A stretch of 64,000 nucleotides of DNA, from contig NZ_JAJDOO010000001.1 of assembly GCF_020595055.1 (NCBI RefSeq), positions 1-64,000 on the forward strand, written 5' to 3'. Source of the DNA: Desulfosporosinus shakirovi. Lineage in GTDB: Bacteria > Bacillota > Desulfitobacteriia > Desulfitobacteriales > Desulfitobacteriaceae. Shown here in pieces: positions 8,780-16,697 of the stretch. The notes beneath the pieces are model-generated. The model had not been told where the DNA came from. It searched no databases and was given only the letters and a program-made list of their open reading frames with translations. How positions within the stretch are numbered: position 1 is the first letter of the stretch; each line of letters begins with the position of its first letter. The translations under genes were made by a program, and so were the position numbers.

Positions 8780-9277
8780 CTAATCTCGAAGCCCGGCTGG
8801 AAGTATTACATCCATGCGTCGACCAGGGACATCAACGTTTTGAACGACACTTTTAAGGGCCGGAATACATAGTTCCCCATTAGCGCCTTTGACTACATAG
8901 ACGTCATTCGCCCCAGTTTCTAAAACCTGAGACAGGGTTCCTAATAAGAGATCTCCCTCGTAAACTTGCATCCCTTCCAGCTCGAAATAATACCATCCCT
9001 CTTTAAGCGGGAGTACATCCGAACGATCAATTCGCACTTCCCACCCTCGGTATTTTTCTGCCTCATCCGCAGAATCCATACCCTCAACTTCGAGTAAAAC
9101 AAATTCCATTTGTAAACGGGCTTTGATAACTTTAAAGTGTTGATTGGTCTCCCCGCGTTGCAAAATGACTTCCTGCAGTTTCAAAAAGCGTTCAGGGTCG
9201 TTCGTCAACGGATAAACCCTCAACTCACCGCTCAGTCCATGCGGACGCAACACCTCTCCAATCAGTACTTTATCCAT
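8780..9277 (-). CDS. rimM: 16S rRNA processing protein RimM
   Basis: RimM binds S19 and helps maturation of the 30S head. The 165-residue protein has the N-terminal barrel motif IGEVLRPHGLSGELRV near residues 6-21 and a PRC-barrel half around GWYYFELEGM-V near 93-104, closing with the domain near G-RMDVILPAGL. The frame extends upstream to 9340, but ATG at 9277 (GGGGCAAGG upstream) gives the family start. Order rpsP-khpA-rimM-trmD matches Bacillus. Confidence 0.95.
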   Translation of the reverse strand: MDKVLIGEVLRPHGLSGELRVYPLTNDPERFLKLQEVILQRGETNQHFKVIKARLQMEFVLLEVEGMDSADEAEKYRGWEVRIDRSDVLPLKEGWYYFELEGMQVYEGDLLLGTLSQVLETGANDVYVVKGANGELCIPALKSVVQNVDVPGRRMDVILPAGLRD

Positions 9278-9310
9278 AATCCTTGCCCCTTTCCAAAAGA
9301 TTAAGTTTAA

Positions 9311-9344
9311 AACGTTGAGAAGGGCACTTGCCCTTCTCAACGTT
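9311..9344. repeat. Perfect 16-bp inverted repeat between khpA and rimM
   Basis: AACGTTGAGAAGGGCA and its exact reverse complement are separated by only two bases. The right arm covers the last two bases of the khpA stop codon region and the hairpin ends 33 bases before rimM. In minus-strand RNA it is followed by TTTTAAACTT, not a clean T tract, so it may be a weak terminator, an RNase III or processing site, or an mRNA stabiliser. Confidence 0.9.
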
Positions 9345-9573
9345 ATTGATCAATGTCCATATGAACTCGGCGCCCATCTTTGACGGCAGCCGCTTTAACC
9401 AGCGTACGAATAGCGTTCGCGATCTTCCCCTGTTTCCCAATCACTTTCCCCATGTCTTCAGGAGCGACTGTTAACTGCAAATGCACGCTCTTTTCTGTCT
9501 CAGACTGGACAACGAGAACTTGGTCAGTTCGATCTACCAACGCTTTCGCGAGGATTTCTACAAGTTCCTTCAC
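9343..9573 (-). CDS. khpA: RNA-binding KH-domain protein (KhpA/YlqC)
   Basis: KhpA is a small KH-domain RNA-binding protein that in other Firmicutes pairs with KhpB (Jag) and influences cell elongation and division. The core GKVIGKQGKIANAIR near residues 44-58 contains the GxxG loop that grips RNA. Two GTG codons could start it. The upstream one (9582) lies inside the GGGGGGTGG ribosome site, so the one at 9571-9573, giving MKELVEILAKALVD, is preferred (76 residues). It lies between rpsP and rimM, its usual place. Confidence 0.9.
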   Translation of the reverse strand: MKELVEILAKALVDRTDQVLVVQSETEKSVHLQLTVAPEDMGKVIGKQGKIANAIRTLVKAAAVKDGRRVHMDIDQ

Positions 9574-9598
9574 AGGAACCACCCCCCAAACTCTACAG

Positions 9599-9865
9599 TT
9601 AGTTCTTGGACTCGTGGAATTTGGTCATGATACCAGCTTGACTCAGCAAAGACTTTGCAGTATTTGAAGGCTGAGCCCCGGTTGATAACCATTTCATAGC
9701 CTTTTCCTCATCAATGTTAAGAACTACAGGGCTTTTAGTCGGATCATAATATCCAATTTGCTCAATGAAACGACCATCACGGGGAGCTCTAGCGTCAGCA
9801 ATTACCATACGATAGAAAGGATTCTTTTTCGCACCCATGCGGCACAGACGAATTTTGGTAGCCAT
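9599..9865 (-). CDS. rpsP: 30S ribosomal protein S16
   Basis: S16 is an early-assembly 30S protein. The 88-residue product starts [19 protein letters not shown] and contains [20 protein letters not shown], the family core. The upstream extension of the frame is repeat sequence; ATG at 9865 has GGAGGAGG seven bases before it. The family C array touches this ribosome site. S16 opens the rpsP-khpA-rimM-trmD operon, though I found no convincing promoter in the AT-rich stretch 9923-10060. Confidence 0.97.
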   Translation of the reverse strand: MATKIRLCRMGAKKNPFYRMVIADARAPRDGRFIEQIGYYDPTKSPVVLNIDEEKAMKWLSTGAQPSNTAKSLLSQAGIMTKFHESKN

Positions 9866-9882
9866 GTTTTCACCTCCTCCAA

Positions 9883-9916
9883 TTCGAGGTTCGAAGTTCG
9901 AAGTTCGAGGCTCGAA
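9883..9916 (-). repeat. Family C short repeat before rpsP
   Basis: Five TTCGAA/TTCGAG-type units lie in tandem and end directly at the GGAGGAGG ribosome site of rpsP. On the minus strand it reads CGAGCCTCGAACTTCGAAC and then CGAACCTCGAATTGGAGG. Confidence 0.7.
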
Positions 9917-10125
9917 TGTCATCCATTCAATATCTCACATCGCACATTTTGCCCCTATTTTAGTTCAACTAAACTTTAAGACAGAGTAAAACTCAATTAA
10001 AGTAAGTTTATTATATAAACAACGCTATATATTACAGCGTGTGTCCATCAAAATTATTCAGCACATTTCTCTTGGTCTATGTCCCAAGCGTGTGTCTCGT
10101 CAGCGTGGCCTAAACAGCAACCGAC

Positions 10126-10460
10126 CTAATGAGACTCAAGAACCGTCCGCAACTTGCACTGGAAGGCGCGCATGAAATGTGCCGTCTCCCAAGCAACGTC
10201 CCTCGTCCCCAAGACCCGGGACGCAGTGTCACACAGCGTGACGTCATTACGTAAGCAGCTAAGCAAACTTCCGTTCAAGCGACCCAAGACCGGGGCAGTG
10301 TACAAGGATGTACACTGCCGCCAGTGAGCCACGGATGGCTCATCTGGCACGATAGTCTCCAGTGGAGATTATCGCCGAAGGATGAACCCCGCGCCCCAAA
10401 GAAAGGAGCTTGAACGGTTAGTTTGCTCTGCGTCGTAAGCACCGAACGCTGGGTGACACA
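10126..10460. repeat. Family A structured repeat, copy 1 (full form)
   Basis: This fills most of the 545-base gap between rpsP and ffh and ends eight bases from the ffh stop. It shares long blocks with 16698-16915. Internal pairings on the plus strand are AGCAAAC (10262-10268) with GTTTGCT (10421-10427), CCGTTCAAGC (10271-10280) with GCTTGAACGG (10408-10417), GACGCAG (10220-10226) with CTGCGTC (10428-10434), and GTGTCAC-CAGCG (10226-10238) with CGCTG-GTGACAC (10447-10459). Three hairpins sit inside: 10294-10319, 10320-10348 and 10350-10374. The first two have AAGGAT and ACGGAT hexaloops. No protein-coding signal is convincing. It could be a mobile REP-like element or an RNA. Confidence 0.75.
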
Positions 10461-10467
10461 AATCCCC

Positions 10468-11826
10468 CTATACCGTCGGAAAAGGGAACTTAGGTCTCTT
10501 ACCCTTCTTACCTTTTTTCCCGCCTCCGAGCACTCCCATGCCACCACCCGAGAATTGCTTCATCATTTTCTGCATTTGTTCAAACTGCTTTAATAAACGC
10601 CCTACGTCTTGAACAGAGGTGCCACTGCCTTTAGCAATCCTCTTTTTACGAGAATCTTTTATTAATACCGGCTTCCGGCGCTCTTCTGTCGTCATCGACC
10701 GGATAATTGCTTCAATATGTGCAGTGTCCTTCTCATCTATCTGTACATCTTTCAACTGCTTCCCTACTCCGGGAATCATTTCCAAAATCGAGGAAAGCGG
10801 GCCCATTTTTTTCATCTGCTGCATCTGATCTAAGAAATCATCGAGTGTAAATTCCTGTTTCCGAAGTTTTTGTTCCATTTCCTTGGCTTTTTTCTCATCA
10901 AAAGACTCTTGTGCCTTTTCAATCAGAGTAAGGACATCGCCCATTCCTAAGATTCGTGAAGCCATTCGATCAGGGTGGAAAGGTTCAATGGCATCCATTT
11001 TTTCCCCGATCCCAACAAACTTTATCGTACACCCAGTTACTGCTTTAATAGAAAGCGCAGCACCCCCGCGCGTATCTCCATCGAGCTTTGTGAGAATGAC
11101 GCCGTCAAGTCCTAAATCACTGTGAAATGACTCTGCTACATTGACTGCATCCTGCCCTGTCATAGCATCTACAACTAACAAAATTTCATGAGGTTTAACA
11201 GAGCTTTTAATATCTCGAAGCTCACCCATTAATTCTTCGTTAATATGCAAACGTCCAGCCGTATCAATAATGACTACATCTTGCCCGTTTTGATTGGCAT
11301 GCACGATGCTTGCTTTAGCAATATCCCTCGGGTTATCCTGTCCCATAGAAAAGACTGGAACTTTCAGTTGGTCTCCTAAAACTTGCAATTGTTTAATCGC
11401 TGCAGGACGGTAAATATCACACGCCACAAGCAAAGGATGTTTCCCCTGTTTTTTTAGCATATTAGCCAATTTGGCCGCATGTGTTGTTTTTCCTGCCCCT
11501 TGAAGACCAATTAACATAATCACGGTAGGCGGTTTTGATGCAATTAGGATTTTACCTGTTGCACCACCCATGAGTTCAATCATTTCTTCATGAACAATCT
11601 TAATAACATGTTGTGCCGGCGAAAGGGATTCAAGGACCTCCTGTCCGATCGAACGTTCCTTAACTTTGGCCACAAAGTCCTTGACTACCTTAAAGTTGAC
11701 ATCCGCCTCAAGCAAAGCAACACGAACTTCTCGCATAGCCTCACTGACATCTGCTTCCTTTAATTTACCTTTTCCTTTAAGCCGTTTAAATGTTTCTTGG
11801 AGTTTTTCGCTTAGTCCTTGAAACAT
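10468..11826 (-). CDS. ffh: Signal recognition particle GTPase Ffh
   Basis: Ffh binds signal sequences and 4.5S/6S-type SRP RNA and docks with FtsY to deliver nascent membrane proteins. The 452-residue protein has an N domain (1-85), a G domain with GLQGAGKTTHAAKLA near 103-117, DTAGRLHINEEL near 190 and TKLDGDTRGGAAL near 245, then a methionine-rich M domain from about 300 (DFLDQMQQMKKMG) with SGTSVQDV-RLLKQF. ATG at 11826 is chosen over a TTG at 11874 because MFQGLSEKLQ matches the family start. It lies downstream of ylxM, as in Bacillus. Confidence 0.97.
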   Translation of the reverse strand: MFQGLSEKLQETFKRLKGKGKLKEADVSEAMREVRVALLEADVNFKVVKDFVAKVKERSIGQEVLESLSPAQHVIKIVHEEMIELMGGATGKILIASKPPTVIMLIGLQGAGKTTHAAKLANMLKKQGKHPLLVACDIYRPAAIKQLQVLGDQLKVPVFSMGQDNPRDIAKASIVHANQNGQDVVIIDTAGRLHINEELMGELRDIKSSVKPHEILLVVDAMTGQDAVNVAESFHSDLGLDGVILTKLDGDTRGGAALSIKAVTGCTIKFVGIGEKMDAIEPFHPDRMASRILGMGDVLTLIEKAQESFDEKKAKEMEQKLRKQEFTLDDFLDQMQQMKKMGPLSSILEMIPGVGKQLKDVQIDEKDTAHIEAIIRSMTTEERRKPVLIKDSRKKRIAKGSGTSVQDVGRLLKQFEQMQKMMKQFSGGGMGVLGGGKKGKKGKRPKFPFPTV

Positions 11827-12012
11827 GCCAGTCCCCGCTTTCGATTTGATCCACTTCCCAAAGTCCCACCTCAATAAATGAGAATCCAGTACTCATTTGC
11901 GCCACAATAGTAAAAATTCAAAGTCAGCTTTCAAAGTCTGTTTTGGCTGTAATACCCTATACCAACGTATTCCGACCTCGGGCATCTGACTTCTGAACTC
12001 TGTTTACTGCCC

Positions 12013-12381
12013 TCAGTAAGCCGCAATGTTGGCAAAAACATCTTCAATCATAGCACGTATCTTTTGGTGCCGTTCATAGGCTACCAGACTCGAAAAATCT
12101 TGTTTCGTTAACCCTTGTAATAAAGTTTGAACCTCTATCAACTTCTCACGTTCCGTCCAAAACCTCTGCACAAGTCCTAATTTATCCTCATATTCATCGA
12201 GGATCCTTTCTGTGCGTTTAAGCAAATCGTGAATAGCCTGACGGCTGATATGCTCCACTTCAGCGATTTCAGTTAACGAGAGATCTTGTTGATAATGAAG
12301 ATCCCAAACGTTTCTTTGCTTTTCAGTTAGAAGTGGTCCATAAAAATCAACTAAGAGAGCCCTTTTGGCGAGTTTCTCCAT
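12013..12381 (-). CDS. ylxM: SRP-associated helix-turn-helix protein YlxM (UPF0122)
   Basis: YlxM is a small DNA-binding-like protein almost always next to ffh; in streptococci it modulates SRP activity. The 122-residue product has a sigma-70 region 4-like helix-turn-helix, LTEKQRNVWDLHYQQDLSLT followed by EIAEVEHISRQAIHDLLKR (about residues 18-55), and a helical tail. ATG is preceded by CAGGGGG. A near-consensus promoter lies 38 bases upstream, so ylxM-ffh can be transcribed independently of mtaD. Confidence 0.9.
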   Translation of the reverse strand: MEKLAKRALLVDFYGPLLTEKQRNVWDLHYQQDLSLTEIAEVEHISRQAIHDLLKRTERILDEYEDKLGLVQRFWTEREKLIEVQTLLQGLTKQDFSSLVAYERHQKIRAMIEDVFANIAAY

Positions 12382-12418
12382 TACAACCCCCTGTAAAGCG
12401 TTTTTACTTTACAACGGA

Positions 12419-12447
12419 ATATTAGACTAAATTTTATTGAATGTCAA
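12419..12447 (-). promoter_or_regulatory. Sigma-A promoter of ylxM-ffh
   Basis: On the minus strand a perfect TTGACA (12442-12447) and TAATAT (12419-12424) are 17 bases apart in an AT-rich context, just downstream of the mtaD stop. A small inverted repeat, GTAAAG/CTTTAC, lies in the leader at 12393-12412. Confidence 0.7.
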
Positions 12448-12453
12448 GTGTTA

Positions 12454-13758
12454 TTACTTAACATTCAATTCCATTGCAATTCGCTTTGCTCGAGTTTCGG
12501 TTTCTTGGCAAACTTTACCGACATCCATTGTCAATAGTCTTCGGCCTTCCATAAGAAATTTACCGTCTACCATCACCGTACGAACGTCTCCAGCATGGGC
12601 CGCATAAACCAAATGTGCCGGGATTGAAAAACGAGGATAAAAATGCGGTTGATCCATATCGATCGTGATCAAATCTGCTTTAAACCCTGGAGCCAACACG
12701 CCGACATCTTCAAGTCCTAACGTTTGTGCCCCGCCCACTGTTGCCATTTCCAGTACTTCATAGGCGGGAAGTACGGTTGAATTAACTCTTAGTTTTTGTT
12801 GGAAGGCTGCTGAGCGCATTTCCCCAAACAGATCAAGGTTGTTATTACTTGAGGCACCGTCCGTTCCGAGTCCTACAACAACCCCTTTGGCACGCAACTC
12901 AGTAATTGGGGCTGTTCCACTGCTCAGCTTCATATTGCTTTCAGCATTATGTGCGATACAAACGTTCTGGCGAGCTAAGATTTCTATATCTTGTGCAGTT
13001 AAGTGCACACAGTGAGCCGCCACAACATGCCCACTGAAAAGCCCCAGTTCATCCAACCATTGGACAGGCGTCTTTCCGTACTGTTCTCTCACAATGTTAA
13101 TCTCATCTTGAGTCTCCGCCACATGAATATGAACTCCTACATTCAAGCGGTTGGCCTCAACTTTTACCTTTTTAAGATAGTCTGCCGAACAAGTATAAGG
13201 GGCGTGTGGACCAAACATAATACTCAACCGCCCATCACCCGTTCCATGATACCGGCGTACTAATTCAATGTTCTCCTGTAAAGCACGTTCCCCGTTAGGC
13301 CCATTCCCGATCAGCCCTCGCGAAAGCACAGCTCGGGTCCCAGCAAGGAGTACCGCACTTGCAACTTGATCCATCGAAGCATACATGTCGAGCATCGTAG
13401 TAGTTCCAGAACGGATCATTTCGCAAAGTGCTAAGGAGGTTCCCCAATAAATATCCTCATCTGTCAATTTCTCTTCAAAAGGCCATATTTTTTCGTTAAG
13501 CCACGGCATTAGCGGCAGATCATCTGCATAACCCCTGAGAAGCGTCATGGCCGCATGAGTGTGAGTATTAATTAAGCCGGGCATAACCACATCATTAGGT
13601 AATTCCAAAATGCGTTCAGGCTCAAAACCGCCCGGTGCAGAGCCCTGCACCCCTACTGAAACAATCTTGTCATCCTCAATACAAATTTCCCCCTGAGGAA
13701 AAAACGCATCTGCTCCAGTCATGGGTAAAACCATAGCATGAATTAAAATCTTAGACAT
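12454..13758 (-). CDS. mtaD: 5-methylthioadenosine/S-adenosylhomocysteine deaminase
   Basis: This amidohydrolase deaminates methylthioadenosine or S-adenosylhomocysteine to the inosine derivatives. The 434-residue protein shows PGLINTHTHAAMTLLRGYADDLPLM-style metal-binding sequence near 58-80, HIHVAETQDE near 208-217, AAHCVHL near 243-249 and GTDGASSNNNLD near 295-306, which hold the metal-ligand histidines and aspartate. ATG at 13758 gives MSKILIHAM; the frame opens ten codons earlier without a better ribosome site. It is encoded directly after mtnA and mtnP, so it probably works with them on methylthioadenosine. Confidence 0.9.
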   Translation of the reverse strand: MSKILIHAMVLPMTGADAFFPQGEICIEDDKIVSVGVQGSAPGGFEPERILELPNDVVMPGLINTHTHAAMTLLRGYADDLPLMPWLNEKIWPFEEKLTDEDIYWGTSLALCEMIRSGTTTMLDMYASMDQVASAVLLAGTRAVLSRGLIGNGPNGERALQENIELVRRYHGTGDGRLSIMFGPHAPYTCSADYLKKVKVEANRLNVGVHIHVAETQDEINIVREQYGKTPVQWLDELGLFSGHVVAAHCVHLTAQDIEILARQNVCIAHNAESNMKLSSGTAPITELRAKGVVVGLGTDGASSNNNLDLFGEMRSAAFQQKLRVNSTVLPAYEVLEMATVGGAQTLGLEDVGVLAPGFKADLITIDMDQPHFYPRFSIPAHLVYAAHAGDVRTVMVDGKFLMEGRRLLTMDVGKVCQETETRAKRIAMELNVK

Positions 13759-13832
13759 CGTCTTCTGTCTCCTTACAGCCGTCATCAAGATTAAGATTCC
13801 TGGCTTAGATTAAGAGATTACTCCCTCTAAAT

Positions 13833-14870
13833 TCAAGATCGAACCATCAATTTAAGGAGATTAACTGAATAAGGCGCGGACACTATCCCCTTTTCAGTTA
13901 TTATTCCCGTAATATATTTAGCTGGAGTAACGTCAAACGCCGGGTTAAATACATTAACCTCGTCTGGTGCAATTGTTACCCCAAAGCATTCTCTGATTTC
14001 CTTAGCGGGCCGTTCTTCGATCGGAATTTCCTGGCCGCTCGCTACTTTTAAATCAATAGTAGAGGTTGGTGCCGCTACATAAAACGGAATGCCGTGAGCG
14101 TGTGCCAAGACAGCAACAGAATAAGTTCCGATCTTGTTAGCTGTATCCCCGTTAGCTGCGATTCGGTCCGCTCCTACAATCACAAGGTCGACCTTTCCTT
14201 GTTGCATTAAATACCCGGCCATATTGTCAGTTATAAGGGTCACTGGAATCTTGTCTCTCTGAAGTTCCAACGCAGTTAGACGTGCCCCCTGTAATAGTGG
14301 ACGCGTTTCATCTGCATAGACATGAATCATTTTGCCAGCCGTATGGGCAGTTCGAATAACCCCTAGGGCAGTTCCATATTCCACTGTAGCTAAGGCCCCT
14401 GCATTACAATGAGTTAGAATATTAGCTTTGTCTGGGACAATCTCATTTCCATGTTCCCCAATAAGACGGTTCATGCGGCGATCATCTTCGGCAATCCGAC
14501 CTGCTTCTTCAGTCAAGACCCGGCGTACATCCTCTAAATCATCCATATCCCAACATTCACGCAATCGATCTTCCATTCTTCGCAGGGCCCAAAACAAATT
14601 GACTGCCGTGGGACGAGTTTCTGCAAGCCTAGCTTGGACCCGTTCCATAAAGTTAGGTAAGCCGTCTCTATCTCCTTCGTACTCTAACGCTCCCAGTACA
14701 AATCCATAAGCAACGGCAGCCCCGATAGCTGGGGCACCACGCACTTCCATATTTTCAATAGCTTCTGCTACACCCTCATAAGACACTGCATCCCGATAGA
14801 CGATTTCTACTGGAAGCTTGCTCTGATCTAATATACGCAAGGCATTCCCTAGCCATTCAATCGATTTCAA
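13833..14870 (-). CDS. mtnA: S-methyl-5-thioribose-1-phosphate isomerase
   Basis: MtnA converts methylthioribose-1-phosphate to methylthioribulose-1-phosphate in methionine salvage. The 345-residue protein carries ENMEVRGAPAIGAAVAYG near 42-58, ILTHCNAGALATV near 145-157 with the catalytic cysteine, IVGADRIAANGDTANKIGTY near 232-250 with the catalytic aspartate, and YVAAPTSTID. The start is a TTG at 14868-14870 behind AGAGGTGGTGGG; the open frame upstream overlaps mtnP and is not family sequence. It starts 16 bases after mtnP. Confidence 0.95.
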   Translation of the reverse strand: MKSIEWLGNALRILDQSKLPVEIVYRDAVSYEGVAEAIENMEVRGAPAIGAAVAYGFVLGALEYEGDRDGLPNFMERVQARLAETRPTAVNLFWALRRMEDRLRECWDMDDLEDVRRVLTEEAGRIAEDDRRMNRLIGEHGNEIVPDKANILTHCNAGALATVEYGTALGVIRTAHTAGKMIHVYADETRPLLQGARLTALELQRDKIPVTLITDNMAGYLMQQGKVDLVIVGADRIAANGDTANKIGTYSVAVLAHAHGIPFYVAAPTSTIDLKVASGQEIPIEERPAKEIRECFGVTIAPDEVNVFNPAFDVTPAKYITGIITEKGIVSAPYSVNLLKLMVRS

Positions 14871-14886
14871 CGTCCCACCACCTCTC

Positions 14887-15672
14887 TTAAAATTTACCGA
14901 CTTCGACATTTGCCAAGGCACATAGACATTTCTGACCAGGAGTCAATAACTCAAAGGTCGTTTGGATGAGTTGCGCAACGTTTATCTCCAATTCCTTAAT
15001 GCTTTTCATAACTTCCGCATGGCTTAACGGATGATCTGCAATTCCCGCTGCTTCATTCGTAACCATCCCGATGGAGGCGTAACACATCCCCAGTTCCCGA
15101 GCCAACACGACTTCAGGAACACTTGTCATTCCGACAAGGTCAGCCCCAAGGTGCTGAAACATCCGAATCTCTGCAGGAGTTTCAAAACGAGGGCCTTCAG
15201 TACAAACATAACATGCCCCGTTCTTAACCACAAGTCCCAGATGCTTTGATGCATCTACAATCAATTGTCGCATTTCGGAACAATAAGGCTCTGTCATGTC
15301 CACATGGAGTACCCCTTGTTGCCCTCCCTCATAGAATGTCTGTGGACGACTCTTAGTAAAATCCAAAAACTGATCAATCAACACCAACTCGCCTAAGTGG
15401 TAATTCGGGGATAGAGAGCCTACAGCCGCTGTAGCAACAACCTTTCGCACCCCTAGTTCGCGCAACGCCCAAATATTTCCTCGGTAATTCACAAGATGAG
15501 GAGGAGTCGCATGGTCTCGACCATGTCGGCTCATAAAAACCAGATCATGCTTACCTAATTTCCCCATAACTGGTTCAACTGTTCCGTAAGGAGTTTCCAC
15601 AGAGATAACGCGCTGTTCAGTCAGCTCAAAATATTCAAGCCCTGTTCCCCCGATAAGTGCAAAGTCTGTCAG
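14887..15672 (-). CDS. mtnP: Methylthioadenosine/methylthioinosine phosphorylase family, CTG start
   Basis: This phosphorylase splits a 5'-methylthionucleoside into base and methylthioribose-1-phosphate, the substrate of MtnA. No ATG, GTG or TTG precedes the conserved phosphate-binding IGGTGLE. A CTG at 15670-15672 with GGGGGAG six bases upstream gives MTDFALIGGTGLEYF and 261 residues, the family length; the first GTG (15600) would remove the phosphate loop. Other motifs are SRHGRDHATPPH near 48-59, CTEGPRFETPAEIR near 157-170 and MTSVPEVVLARE near 182-193. Around residue 206 it reads VTNEAAG, where human MTAP has ATDYDCW with two adenine-reading aspartates. Asn here is typical of 6-oxopurine phosphorylases, which suggests methylthioinosine as substrate. 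Confidence 0.85.
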   Translation of the reverse strand: MTDFALIGGTGLEYFELTEQRVISVETPYGTVEPVMGKLGKHDLVFMSRHGRDHATPPHLVNYRGNIWALRELGVRKVVATAAVGSLSPNYHLGELVLIDQFLDFTKSRPQTFYEGGQQGVLHVDMTEPYCSEMRQLIVDASKHLGLVVKNGACYVCTEGPRFETPAEIRMFQHLGADLVGMTSVPEVVLARELGMCYASIGMVTNEAAGIADHPLSHAEVMKSIKELEINVAQLIQTTFELLTPGQKCLCALANVEVGKF

Positions 15673-15675
15673 AGC

Positions 15676-16605
15676 CTACTCCCCCTCATCAATTTTTCCA
15701 AAGAGTGCGGACGCAAAATCCTCAGGAACAAACGGACGCAGGTCTTCCATTCCTTCACCTATTCCAATCCATTTTACCGGAATATGGGTTTCCCCTTGAA
15801 TTCCCAGGACAACCCCTCCCTTCGCTGTTCCATCCAACTTCGTCAAAACAATTCCTGTAACTCCCGCAACTTCCTGAAACAACTTTGCTTGTTGTAAAGC
15901 ATTTTGTCCAGTCGTCGCATCAAGCACCAGCAGAACCTCATGTGGTGCCCCAGGGATTTCTCGGTCTATCACCCGTTTAACCTTCCGCAATTCTTCCATT
16001 AGATTCACTTTATTATGGAGTCGACCAGCAGTATCCACAATCACTACATCAACATTGCGCGACTTAGCAGCTTGCACCGCATCATAGGCAACCGCTGCCG
16101 GGTCAGCCCCTTCTCGTTGCTTGATTACCTCTACACCGGATCGCTCTCCCCAAACTTCCAGTTGGTCTATGGCAGCAGCCCGAAAAGTATCCCCTGCAGC
16201 CATTATAACCCTTTTTCCATCCCTTTTTAACCAATTGGCAAGCTTTCCAATCGTCGTAGTTTTACCAACCCCGTTGACCCCAACCACGAGAATAATGGTT
16301 GGACCCTGCTTGGCAAAAGTAAGGCTTGATTCTTCCCCCAACAACTCTGCGATCAATTCTTGCAGAACCGCTGTAAGCTCATTCGGATCTGAAAGTTTAC
16401 GCTGTTTAACTTCCTTGCGCAACCGTTCAACCAATTCGAAAGAAGTGTTAACACCTACATCTGACCGGATTAACACCTCTTCCAATTCTTCATATAACTC
16501 TTCATCAATTTTCTTCCGACCCGTGAAAACTTCTTCTACTTTTTCAACAAAATTTTGTCGGGTTTTGGTAAGACCTTCTTTAAGCTTTGAAAAGAAACCT
16601 GCCAT
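15676..16605 (-). CDS. ftsY: Signal recognition particle receptor FtsY
   Basis: FtsY is the membrane-associated partner GTPase of Ffh. The 309-residue protein has the N domain (1-95) and a G domain with GVNGVGKTTTIGKLA near 108-122, DTFRAAAIDQLE near 142-153, DTAGRLHNKVNLMEEL near 195 and TKLDGTAKGGVVLG near 255-268. The acidic A domain of E. coli FtsY is missing, as in other Firmicutes. It is separated from mtnP by three bases and carries that gene's ribosome site in its last codons. Confidence 0.97.
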   Translation of the reverse strand: MAGFFSKLKEGLTKTRQNFVEKVEEVFTGRKKIDEELYEELEEVLIRSDVGVNTSFELVERLRKEVKQRKLSDPNELTAVLQELIAELLGEESSLTFAKQGPTIILVVGVNGVGKTTTIGKLANWLKRDGKRVIMAAGDTFRAAAIDQLEVWGERSGVEVIKQREGADPAAVAYDAVQAAKSRNVDVVIVDTAGRLHNKVNLMEELRKVKRVIDREIPGAPHEVLLVLDATTGQNALQQAKLFQEVAGVTGIVLTKLDGTAKGGVVLGIQGETHIPVKWIGIGEGMEDLRPFVPEDFASALFGKIDEGE

Positions 16606-16626
16606 GGTTTAACATCCTCCCTAATA

Positions 16627-16645
16627 GTGGTTCGTGGATCGATAT
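16627..16645 (-). repeat. Family C short repeat before ftsY
   Basis: On the minus strand CGATCCACGAACCACTATTAGGGAGGA runs from the repeat straight into the ftsY ribosome site. The CCACGAACCAC core and the following ATTAGG match the arrangement at trmD. Confidence 0.6.
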
Positions 16646-16697
16646 ACATGCAAATGATTGCCCCTAGTCTTTTTCGATGCACGAGAACCGATCCCAC

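Noticed and set aside
10315-10350. Resemblance of GCCGCCAGTGAGCC to the cobalamin riboswitch box
   Set aside because: Only a few bases match, the rest of the riboswitch core is missing, and no B12-related gene is adjacent.
10126-10547. Open frames of 74 and 90 codons on the minus strand across the family A repeat
   Set aside because: They follow the palindromic repeat, have no ribosome site or known domain, and the sequence is better explained by base pairing.
16121-16612. 163-codon open frame on the plus strand within ftsY
   Set aside because: It is the antisense shadow of ftsY codons; the ftsY frame has all GTPase motifs.
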